In this document: positions 1 to 5,687 of the stretch, in pieces
How the letters are laid out: every line of letters starts with the position of its first letter
Numbering within the stretch: the stretch's first letter is position 1
Source: Comamonas sp. lk
Lineage (GTDB): Bacteria; Pseudomonadota; Gammaproteobacteria; Burkholderiales; Burkholderiaceae_C
Assembly: GCA_945875225.1 (NCBI GenBank)
Contig: CAMCJY010000146.1
Location: 1 to 5,687 of the forward strand
DNA length: 5,687 bases
Reading direction: 5' to 3'
The notes under the pieces: generated by a model
Told to the model about the DNA's origin: nothing
The model's input: only the letters and a program-made list of their open reading frames with translations
The model's database searches: none
Made by a program: the position numbers and the translations under genes

Positions 1-1398
1 CCGACCGCGCGCTTCTGGAGTGGCCAGCCCGGCAGCAGCCCGCGCAGCGAGTTGCGCACTATGGTCAGCGCGTTGCACGCGGCCGGGCTGGAGGTGCTGC
101 TCGATGTGGTCTACAACCACAGCGCAGAGACCGACGAGCACGGCCCGACCCTGGGCTTGCGCGGCATCGACAACGCCACCTATTACCACCTGGACCCAGA
201 CGATCCGGCGCGCTATCGCAATTGGACCGGCTGCGGCAACTGTTTGCGGCTGGACCATCCGCTGGTGATCCGCATGGTGCTGCAAAGCCTGCGCAGCTGG
301 GTGCTGGACTTTGGCATGGACGGCTTTCGCTTTGACCTAGCCCCGGCGCTTGGGCGCGGCCCGGCGGCGCAGGGCTATGCGTTTTCTGCCCATGCACCCC
401 TGTTGCAGGCCCTGGCGGACGATCCGCTCTTGTCGACCTGCACGCTGGTTGCCGAGCCCTGGGACATTGGAGAAGGCGGTTACCAGCTGGGGCAATTTCC
501 GGCGGCTTGGCTGGAGTGGAACGACCGCTTTCGCGACACCCAGCGTGGTTTCTGGTTGCACCGCCAAGTGGGCCTGGGCGAATGGGCCATGCGGCTGGCT
601 GGCTCTAGCGACACTTTTGAAACCCGGACGCGGGCTGCCCACAGCAGCGTGAATTTTGTTGCAGCGCATGACGGTTTTACTTTGGCCGATCTGCTGCGGT
701 ATACCGAACGGCACAACCAGGCCAATGGCGAGGACAACCGCGACGGGCATGGCCACAATCTGAGCATTAACTGCGGTGTCGAAGGCGATACCTCGGATCC
801 GCACATTCGCGGGCAACGCAGGCAATGGCAGCGCGTGCTGCTGGCGATCACACTGCTTTCACTGGGCACACCGATGGTGCAGGCCGGCGACAGCATCGGC
901 CACAGCCAGGGCGGCAATAACAACGCCTACTGCCAGGACAACGCCGTCAGCTGGTTGGACTGGGAAAGTGCCGATGCGGGCTATGCCGACTTCATTGCTT
1001 CGGTGCAGGCGCTGCGCCGCAGTCGTGCGGTGCTGCGCAGTGGCTGCTGGTGGCAGGCCCAAGGCGCAGACCAAGGCGTGGTGGCGCGGTGGTTTTTGGC
1101 CGATGCAAGCGCCCCGCGTCCCGAGGATTGGAACGACCCGGCGCGCCAGACGCTGTCCGTGCAGCTCGACTGGGCCCACGCAATGGGCAGCGCGCACCAG
1201 AACGATGCGCTGCATGCCAGTTGCCTGCTATTGTGTAACGGCGCGTCCGATCCGCTGCCTTGTGTGCTGCCGCCGGGGGTGTGGTTTCTTCTGATTGACA
1301 CGGCGGGCGGCGACAGCCCTAATAGACGCTTGGAAGATGTTGAGGTGCTGCCGCCAGGGAGTTTGTGGCTTGCCAGCGCAGCACCGACATCAACGTAA
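1..1398 (+). CDS. glgX: Glycogen debranching enzyme GlgX, 3' part (5' end outside window)
   Basis: GlgX is a cytoplasmic GH13 isoamylase-type enzyme that hydrolyses alpha-1,6 linkages of the short branch stubs left by glycogen phosphorylase. The frame is open from base 1 to the TAA at 1396-1398, giving 465 visible residues. The GH13 regions appear in order: DVVYNH (103-120); DGFRFDLAP with the nucleophile Asp at 334-336; AEPWD with the acid/base Glu at 454-456; and AAHDGFTL with the third catalytic Asp at 670-672. HNQANGEDNRDG and GNNNAYCQDN are GlgX/isoamylase signatures. These Asp/Glu/Asp correspond to D336, E371 and D443 of E. coli GlgX as I recall it, so about 220 N-terminal residues (the CBM48 domain and start of the barrel) are missing to the left. 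A TTG at 52 and an ATG at 61 lie inside conserved sequence and are not real starts. Oddities are AGDS where AGDE is usual, and GCGNCLR where GTGNTLN is usual. The gene leads directly into glgC. An isoamylase of the TreX type is the alternative, but context favours GlgX. Confidence 0.95.
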   Translation, partial: PTARFWSGQPGSSPRSELRTMVSALHAAGLEVLLDVVYNHSAETDEHGPTLGLRGIDNATYYHLDPDDPARYRNWTGCGNCLRLDHPLVIRMVLQSLRSWVLDFGMDGFRFDLAPALGRGPAAQGYAFSAHAPLLQALADDPLLSTCTLVAEPWDIGEGGYQLGQFPAAWLEWNDRFRDTQRGFWLHRQVGLGEWAMRLAGSSDTFETRTRAAHSSVNFVAAHDGFTLADLLRYTERHNQANGEDNRDGHGHNLSINCGVEGDTSDPHIRGQRRQWQRVLLAITLLSLGTPMVQAGDSIGHSQGGNNNAYCQDNAVSWLDWESADAGYADFIASVQALRRSRAVLRSGCWWQAQGADQGVVARWFLADASAPRPEDWNDPARQTLSVQLDWAHAMGSAHQNDALHASCLLLCNGASDPLPCVLPPGVWFLLIDTAGGDSPNRRLEDVEVLPPGSLWLASAAPTST

Positions 1399-1412
1399 CA
1401 AGTTCCCCCTTT

Positions 1413-1416
1413 GGAG
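1413..1416 (+). promoter_or_regulatory. Ribosome binding site of glgC
   Basis: A GGAG core lies 7 nt before the ATG at 1424, in the 25-nt gap after the glgX stop. It supports 1424 as the glgC start over the in-frame ATGs at 1457 and 1469 and over a TTG at 1295 inside glgX. It is the only clear Shine-Dalgarno motif before any start in this window. Confidence 0.6.
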
Positions 1417-1423
1417 CGACCCT

Positions 1424-2713
1424 ATGAACACCAGAGATGCCGTCCACAAGCCCGCCATGCAGCCCCAGATGCTCGTGCGCCGCACGATCGCCCTGGTGCT
1501 GGCCGGTGGACGTGGTTCCCGCCTCAAGCAGCTGACCGATAAACGCGCCAAGCCGGCGGTGTATTTCGGCGGAAAGTTCCGCATTGTTGACTTCGCCCTG
1601 TCCAACTGTATTAACTCCGGCATCCGGCGTATTGGTGTCATCACCCAGTACAAATCGCATTCGCTGTTGCGCCATATGCAGCGTGGCTGGAGTTTTTTGC
1701 GCGCCGAGCTCAACGAAATGGTGGACCTTTTACCGGCCCAACAAAGACTGAGCGACGAGCACTGGTACCGCGGTACAGCCGATGCGATTTACCAAAATCT
1801 GGACATCATCCAAAGCAGCAAACCCGAGTACGTGATCATCCTGGCCGGTGACCATGTGTACAAAATGGATTACTCGCTGATGCTCAAAGACCATGTGGAC
1901 AGCGGCATGGATTGCACGGTGGGCTGCATCGAAGTGCCGCTGCAGGAAGCCAGCGCATTCGGGGTCATGGCCGTTGAAGCGGCACGCACCATTGTCAGCT
2001 TTGCTGAAAAGCCCGAGCAGCCGCAGCCCATGCCGGGTAAGCCGGATGTGGCGCTGGCCAGTATGGGGATTTACATCTTCAACGCTGCGTATCTGTACCG
2101 CGTACTCCAAGAAGATCTGGCAAACGCCTCGTCCAGCCACGACTTTGGAAAGGATGTGATTCCGCGCGTGGTGGAGGAGGGTCGTGCAATTGCCCATCCG
2201 TTTTCCATGTCCTGTGTGTCGTCCGCGCTGGAAACTCAGCCCTATTGGCGTGACGTAGGCACGATAGACGCATTTTGGGAGGCTAATCTAGACTTGGCAT
2301 CCGTCACGCCGGCGCTGGACATTTATGACACCAGTTGGCCGATCTGGACCTACCAGCGCCAGCTCCCGCCAGCCAAGTTTGTGCAGGACGCCCTGGGTAA
2401 GCACGGGCAGGCGATCAACACCATGGTCTCGGGCGGTTGCATTGTCTCGGGCTCGGTGGTGAGCAATTCAGTCTTGTTTTCCGGCGTTCGGGTGCATTCG
2501 TTTTGCGAGATCGACCAGGCGGTTTTTTTACCCGAAGTGACGGTGGGGCGGAGCTGCCGATTGCGCAAAATTGTGGTGGACCGGGGCTGTACACTGCCAG
2601 AGGGCCTGGTCGTCGGCGAAGACCCCGCGCTGGATGCCGCACGTTTTGAGCGCACCGACAATGGCGTAGTCCTGATTACCAGCGCTATGCTCGGCGCGTT
2701 AAGCTCCTCCTAA
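1424..2713 (+). CDS. glgC: Glucose-1-phosphate adenylyltransferase (ADP-glucose pyrophosphorylase)
   Basis: GlgC converts ATP and glucose-1-phosphate to ADP-glucose and pyrophosphate, the committed, allosterically controlled step of bacterial glycogen synthesis. It normally acts as a cytoplasmic homotetramer. The 429-residue product is close to E. coli GlgC (431) and aligns with it at a constant offset of +1. The nucleotidyltransferase domain has the loop LVLAGGRGSRLK (24-35), WYRGTADA (from 114), the catalytic Asp in AGDH (D143) and the glucose-1-phosphate-binding Lys in EKP (K196). A C-terminal left-handed beta-helix follows from about residue 325 (SGGCIVSGSVV, LPEVTVG, DRGCTLPEG). Of the effector-site residues known from E. 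coli, K40, R41, R53, Q75, W114 and R387 are kept, but the equivalents of R130, R419 and R423 are Ser131, Ser420 and Gly424. Activator or inhibitor response may therefore differ from E. coli. The start at 1424 is supported by GGAG 7 nt upstream. The gene sits 25 nt after glgX and 23 nt before glgA, consistent with one transcript. Confidence 0.98.
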   Translation: MNTRDAVHKPAMQPQMLVRRTIALVLAGGRGSRLKQLTDKRAKPAVYFGGKFRIVDFALSNCINSGIRRIGVITQYKSHSLLRHMQRGWSFLRAELNEMVDLLPAQQRLSDEHWYRGTADAIYQNLDIIQSSKPEYVIILAGDHVYKMDYSLMLKDHVDSGMDCTVGCIEVPLQEASAFGVMAVEAARTIVSFAEKPEQPQPMPGKPDVALASMGIYIFNAAYLYRVLQEDLANASSSHDFGKDVIPRVVEEGRAIAHPFSMSCVSSALETQPYWRDVGTIDAFWEANLDLASVTPALDIYDTSWPIWTYQRQLPPAKFVQDALGKHGQAINTMVSGGCIVSGSVVSNSVLFSGVRVHSFCEIDQAVFLPEVTVGRSCRLRKIVVDRGCTLPEGLVVGEDPALDAARFERTDNGVVLITSAMLGALSSS

Positions 2714-2736
2714 TCGGGCCGTCCCGGGTTTTATGC

Positions 2737-4203
2737 ATGCGTATTCTTCAAGTCAGCTCTGAATTATTCCCCTTGCTCAAAACCGGCGGTTTGGCCGATG
2801 TGGCAGGCGCCCTGCCCGCGGCGCTGGGCGCACAGGGTTGCGATGTTCGGCCATTATTGCCGGGCTTCCCTGCGGTTTGTGCTGCCTTGCATGACGCGCA
2901 GCCCATCGGCAATTTCACCACCCCGTGGGGCGAGCGCATCGAGGTGGTTCTGGGGCATTGGCCGGGATTGGGTACTGCAGGGCAGGCGCTGAAGGCTTAT
3001 GTACTGATTGCGCCGGGCCTGTATGACCGGCTTGGCAACCCCTACCACGACGCGCAGCAACACGCTTACGCCGACAACCACCGGCGTTTTGCTGCACTGG
3101 GTTGGGGCGCGGCGCACCTGGCCTACGGTTTGGATGGCGCTTGGAGTCCCCAAGTGGTGCATTGCCATGACTGGCATGCCGGGCTGGCGCCCGCTTGCCT
3201 GGCCTTTTGGGACAGCCCGCATCGGGTTCCCTCTCTGTTTACCATCCACAACCTGGCTTACCAGGGCTGCTTTGACGCGGGCTGTTTTTCCGATCTGGGC
3301 TTGCCCGCCAGTGCCTTTAGTGTGAGCGGGCTGGAGTTTTACGGACAGGTTTCTTTTATGAAAGCTGCCCTGGTCTATGCAAACCACCTCAGCACCGTAA
3401 GCCCTACCTATGCCCGAGAAATACAGACCCCGGAGCAGGGCTTCGGCTTGGACGGATTGCTGCGCAGTCGGGCCGCGCAGCTCAGCGGTATTTTGAACGG
3501 CGTGGACAACAGTGTCTGGGATCCAAAGTGCGATGCCCTGCTTGCCCACACCTTCGATGTTCGCAAACTGACCGGCAAAGCCCTGAATAAAGCGCACTTG
3601 CAAGCAGAGACCGGTTTGGACCTGCTGCCCGATGCGCCCTTGTTCACCCTGGTAGGCCGCCTCACTGAACAAAAAGGGCTGCCGCTGGTGCTGGAAGGGA
3701 TCGAAGAAATTGTCGGTGGGGGCGGCCAATTGCTGGTGCTGGGCAGCGGCGATGCCGCCCTGGAACATGCGCTTTCCGCGCAAGCGCAGGCCTACCCGGG
3801 CCGCATGGCGGTGCGGCTGGACTATGACGAAGCGCTGGCGCACCGCATTTTCGGCGGCAGTGACGTGACGCTTGTGCCCTCGCGCTTTGAACCCTGCGGG
3901 CTGACCCAACTCTACGGTCTAAAATACGGCAGCCTGCCGTTGGTACGCCGTATCGGCGGACTGGCCGATACCGTGGTAGACACCGACTTGGAAACCATGG
4001 AAGACAGCAGCGCCACCGGTTTTGTGTTCGACGCTTTTGACAGCACACCCTACCGTCGCGCCCTGCGCCGTGCCTTTGCGCTGTACCGAAGGCGGGCGGA
4101 CTGGAACCGGGTCCGCCACAACGGCATGCGAATTGCATCCAACTGGGAGGACAGCGCACGGCAATACCGTGATCTGTACGCATCACTTATTTCAAGGTCC
4201 TAG
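2737..4203 (+). CDS. glgA: Glycogen synthase (ADP-glucose type, GT5)
   Basis: GlgA transfers glucose from ADP-glucose to the non-reducing end of alpha-1,4-glucan chains. It is a retaining GT-B fold enzyme of family GT5, using the product of the preceding gene. The 488-residue product (E. coli GlgA has 477) opens with MRILQVSSE, and the KTGGLADV motif has the ADP-glucose-binding Lys15. DWHAGLAP (145-152) and HNLAYQG (H171, equivalent to E. coli H161) lie in the N-terminal Rossmann half. The C-terminal half carries GRLTEQKG with R308 and K313 (E. coli R300 and K305), then SRFEPCGLTQLYGLKYG with the essential Glu385 (E. coli E377), and GGLADTV. All expected active-site residues are present. The ATG at 2737 matches the family N-terminus, but no Shine-Dalgarno motif precedes it, and a second out-of-frame ATG lies 4 nt upstream at 2733. 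Translation may rely on coupling to glgC, which ends 23 nt before. The gene ends with TAG 19 nt before glgP. Confidence 0.98.
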   Translation: MRILQVSSELFPLLKTGGLADVAGALPAALGAQGCDVRPLLPGFPAVCAALHDAQPIGNFTTPWGERIEVVLGHWPGLGTAGQALKAYVLIAPGLYDRLGNPYHDAQQHAYADNHRRFAALGWGAAHLAYGLDGAWSPQVVHCHDWHAGLAPACLAFWDSPHRVPSLFTIHNLAYQGCFDAGCFSDLGLPASAFSVSGLEFYGQVSFMKAALVYANHLSTVSPTYAREIQTPEQGFGLDGLLRSRAAQLSGILNGVDNSVWDPKCDALLAHTFDVRKLTGKALNKAHLQAETGLDLLPDAPLFTLVGRLTEQKGLPLVLEGIEEIVGGGGQLLVLGSGDAALEHALSAQAQAYPGRMAVRLDYDEALAHRIFGGSDVTLVPSRFEPCGLTQLYGLKYGSLPLVRRIGGLADTVVDTDLETMEDSSATGFVFDAFDSTPYRRALRRAFALYRRRADWNRVRHNGMRIASNWEDSARQYRDLYASLISRS

Positions 4204-4222
4204 TTTTACTCGCACATTACTC

Positions 4223-5687
4223 ATGAATTTCTCAGATTTGACCTCCTCCCAAGCCACCTTTCCCTTCGACAGCCCCAAGCGGGATCTGGAGTCGCTCAAA
4301 CGTGCGATTGCCAACAAGCTGATGTTCAGCGGTGGAAAAGACCCCCAGACGGCGAGCGCGCAGGATTGGCTCAACGCAGCGGCCTACGCAGTGCGTGACC
4401 AGTTGATCGAGCGCTGGATGAAAACTACCCGAGCCCAGTACGCCCAGGACTCCAAGCGGGTGTACTACTTGTCCATGGAGTTTTTGGTGGGGCGCACCTT
4501 TGGTAACGCGCTGCTGGCACTGGGCTTACGCGCCCGGGTGCAGCAGGCCTTGCTGGATTTCGGGGTGGACATGGCCGCCATCAGTGAGCTCGAGCCCGAT
4601 GCGGCCTTGGGCAACGGCGGATTGGGACGTTTAGCGGCCTGCTTTCTGGATGCTATGGCCACCCTCAATATCGCGGGTTATGGCTACGGCATTCGGTATG
4701 ACTACGGCATGTTCCGCCAGACCATTGTGGACGGCCGCCAGGTGGAGGTGCCTGACTACTGGCTGACCCAGGGCAACCCCTGGGAATTCGCGCGGCCCGA
4801 GGTGGTGTACCGCGTGCAGTTCGGCGGCCATGTGCTGCAAGCACAAGGCAGCTGCCAGTGGATCAGCGGGCACGAGGTGCAGGCCATGGCCTACGACACC
4901 ATCATCCCCGGCTACGACACGCAGGCTACCAACACGCTGCGTCTATGGTCGGCCAAGGCCACCCACGAAATCGACCTCGGCGCTTTCAACCGGGGCAATT
5001 ATTTTGCTGCCGTGGAAAGTAAAAATCACTCGGAAAATGTCAGCCGTGTTCTCTACCCGGATGACTCCACGCCGGCCGGCCGAGAGTTGCGCTTGCACCA
5101 GGAATACTTCTTCGTTAGCGCCAGCGTGCAGGACTTGCTGCGCCGCTACCTCCAGACACATACGGATTTCAAAGACCTGCCCGCCAAGGTCAGCATTCAC
5201 CTCAACGACACCCACCCGGTGCTGGCCATTCCCGAGTTGATGCGCCTGCTGCTGGATGAACATGGCCTGCCTTGGGACCAGGCCTGGACGCTGTGTCAAG
5301 GGGTTTTCTCGTACACCAACCATACGCTGATGCACGAGGCCTTAGAAACCTGGCCGGTGGAAATGTTCGGGCGCATACTGCCGCGCCATTTAAAAATCAT
5401 CTTGGACATCAACGCGCGTTTTCTAGGCGATCTGACTGCGAAGGGAGCTGTACCTGAGCTCTTAGAGCGCGTCTCTTTGGTGGACGAACAGGGCGAGCGC
5501 AGGGTGCGTATGGCCTATTTGGCGGTGGTGGCGAGCCACTCTATCAACGGGGTTTCGGCCCTGCATTCGGCGCTGATGCAGCAATCGATATTTTCCGAAT
5601 TTGCGCAGCTGTGGCCTGCGCGCTTCAACAATAAAACCAACGGCATCACGCCGCGCCGCTGGTTGGCACAGGCCAATCCGGCACTGG
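4223..5687 (+). CDS. glgP: Glycogen phosphorylase, 5' part (3' end outside window)
   Basis: GlgP is a PLP-dependent GT35 enzyme that phosphorolyses alpha-1,4 chain ends to glucose-1-phosphate, which feeds catabolism or returns to GlgC. The frame is open from the ATG at 4223 to the window end, giving 488 complete codons of a family normally about 815 residues long. Visible motifs are KLMFSGGKDP and the VRDQLIERW helix near the N-terminus, YYLSMEFLVGRT, GNGGLGRLAACFLD (from residue 130), GYGIRYDYGMF, HSENVSRVLYPDDST, HLNDTHP (326-332), YTNHTLM (364-370) and NGITPRRW (473-480). Wording such as LVDEQGERRVRMAYLAVV is closer to E. coli GlgP than to MalP as I recall them, and the glg context agrees. 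The PLP-lysine region (EASGTGNMK type) lies beyond the right edge, so activity cannot be judged. No Shine-Dalgarno motif precedes the start; the gap to glgA is 19 nt. An in-frame GTG at 4169 would overlap glgA, but the family N-terminus fits 4223. Confidence 0.97.
   Translation, partial: MNFSDLTSSQATFPFDSPKRDLESLKRAIANKLMFSGGKDPQTASAQDWLNAAAYAVRDQLIERWMKTTRAQYAQDSKRVYYLSMEFLVGRTFGNALLALGLRARVQQALLDFGVDMAAISELEPDAALGNGGLGRLAACFLDAMATLNIAGYGYGIRYDYGMFRQTIVDGRQVEVPDYWLTQGNPWEFARPEVVYRVQFGGHVLQAQGSCQWISGHEVQAMAYDTIIPGYDTQATNTLRLWSAKATHEIDLGAFNRGNYFAAVESKNHSENVSRVLYPDDSTPAGRELRLHQEYFFVSASVQDLLRRYLQTHTDFKDLPAKVSIHLNDTHPVLAIPELMRLLLDEHGLPWDQAWTLCQGVFSYTNHTLMHEALETWPVEMFGRILPRHLKIILDINARFLGDLTAKGAVPELLERVSLVDEQGERRVRMAYLAVVASHSINGVSALHSALMQQSIFSEFAQLWPARFNNKTNGITPRRWLAQANPAL

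Noticed and set aside
1295..1423. In-frame N-terminal extension of glgC from a TTG at 1295
   Set aside because: It would overlap glgX by about 100 nt and add 43 residues without family similarity. The ATG at 1424 has a good Shine-Dalgarno and gives the usual family length.
1399..1426. CsrA binding site in the glgC leader, as known for E. coli glgC
   Set aside because: There is only one GGA, within the Shine-Dalgarno itself, and no hairpin presenting it. That is not enough to call a site.
2173..2186. Strong Shine-Dalgarno-like GGAGGAGG followed by GTG inside glgC, suggesting an internal start
   Set aside because: The nearby GTG and TTG are out of the glgC frame and open no recognisable gene. 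The next in-frame ATG (2207) is too far away. The bases encode the normal Val-Glu-Glu-Gly of GlgC.
2715..2732. Small hairpin (CGGG-CCGT-CCCG) followed by GGTTTT between glgC and glgA, resembling a terminator or attenuator
   Set aside because: The stem is only 4 bp and the T-run only 4 nt, too weak for an intrinsic terminator, and it sits within a tight operon.
2854..3909. Long open frame on the - strand (351 codons) inside glgA
   Set aside because: It is wholly antisense to a well-conserved gene, its translation resembles no family I know, and long antisense frames are common in GC-rich genes with biased third positions.
3662..4186. Second long - strand open frame (174 codons) over the 3' part of glgA
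   Set aside because: The translation is Arg/Pro/Cys-rich and lacks recognisable motifs, as expected for a shadow of glgA.
4169..4222. Alternative glgP start at an in-frame GTG (4169) overlapping glgA
   Set aside because: The ATG at 4223 gives an N-terminus of the length expected for GlgP, and the extension has no family similarity.

Overview
The window is a continuous piece of a bacterial glycogen-metabolism operon. It holds four genes, all on the + strand and tightly spaced: glgX (3' part, open at the left edge), glgC (complete), glgA (complete) and glgP (5' part, open at the right edge). The intergenic gaps are only about 25, 23 and 19 nt. No terminator, RNA gene, mobile element, CRISPR array or large repeat is visible, and no stretch longer than 25 nt lacks a gene. 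The order X-C-A-P matches the enterobacterial glgBXCAP arrangement, so a branching-enzyme gene (glgB) may lie just upstream, outside the window.

Region by region: 1-1398 encodes the catalytic core and C-terminal domain of the glycogen debranching enzyme. 1424-2713 encodes ADP-glucose pyrophosphorylase, preceded by the only clear Shine-Dalgarno motif in the window. 2737-4203 encodes glycogen synthase. 4223-5687 encodes the first 488 residues of glycogen phosphorylase; its PLP-lysine region lies beyond the window.

Together the genes make and break down glycogen. GlgC makes ADP-glucose from glucose-1-phosphate and ATP, and GlgA adds the glucose to alpha-1,4 chains. GlgP removes glucose-1-phosphate from chain ends, and GlgX removes the short branch stubs that phosphorylase leaves. 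Co-transcribing synthesis and degradation genes suggests that flux is set largely by allostery and protein-level control.

The organism is probably a proteobacterium with fairly high GC. The proteins resemble E. coli GlgX, GlgC, GlgA and GlgP closely, as recalled from memory, but base composition and codon choice fit a Burkholderiales-type betaproteobacterium better than an enteric. That placement is an inference. This is an ordinary, conserved metabolic locus and I see no undescribed system. The point most worth following is in GlgC, where several arginines that bind allosteric effectors in the E. coli enzyme are replaced while the catalytic residues are kept.
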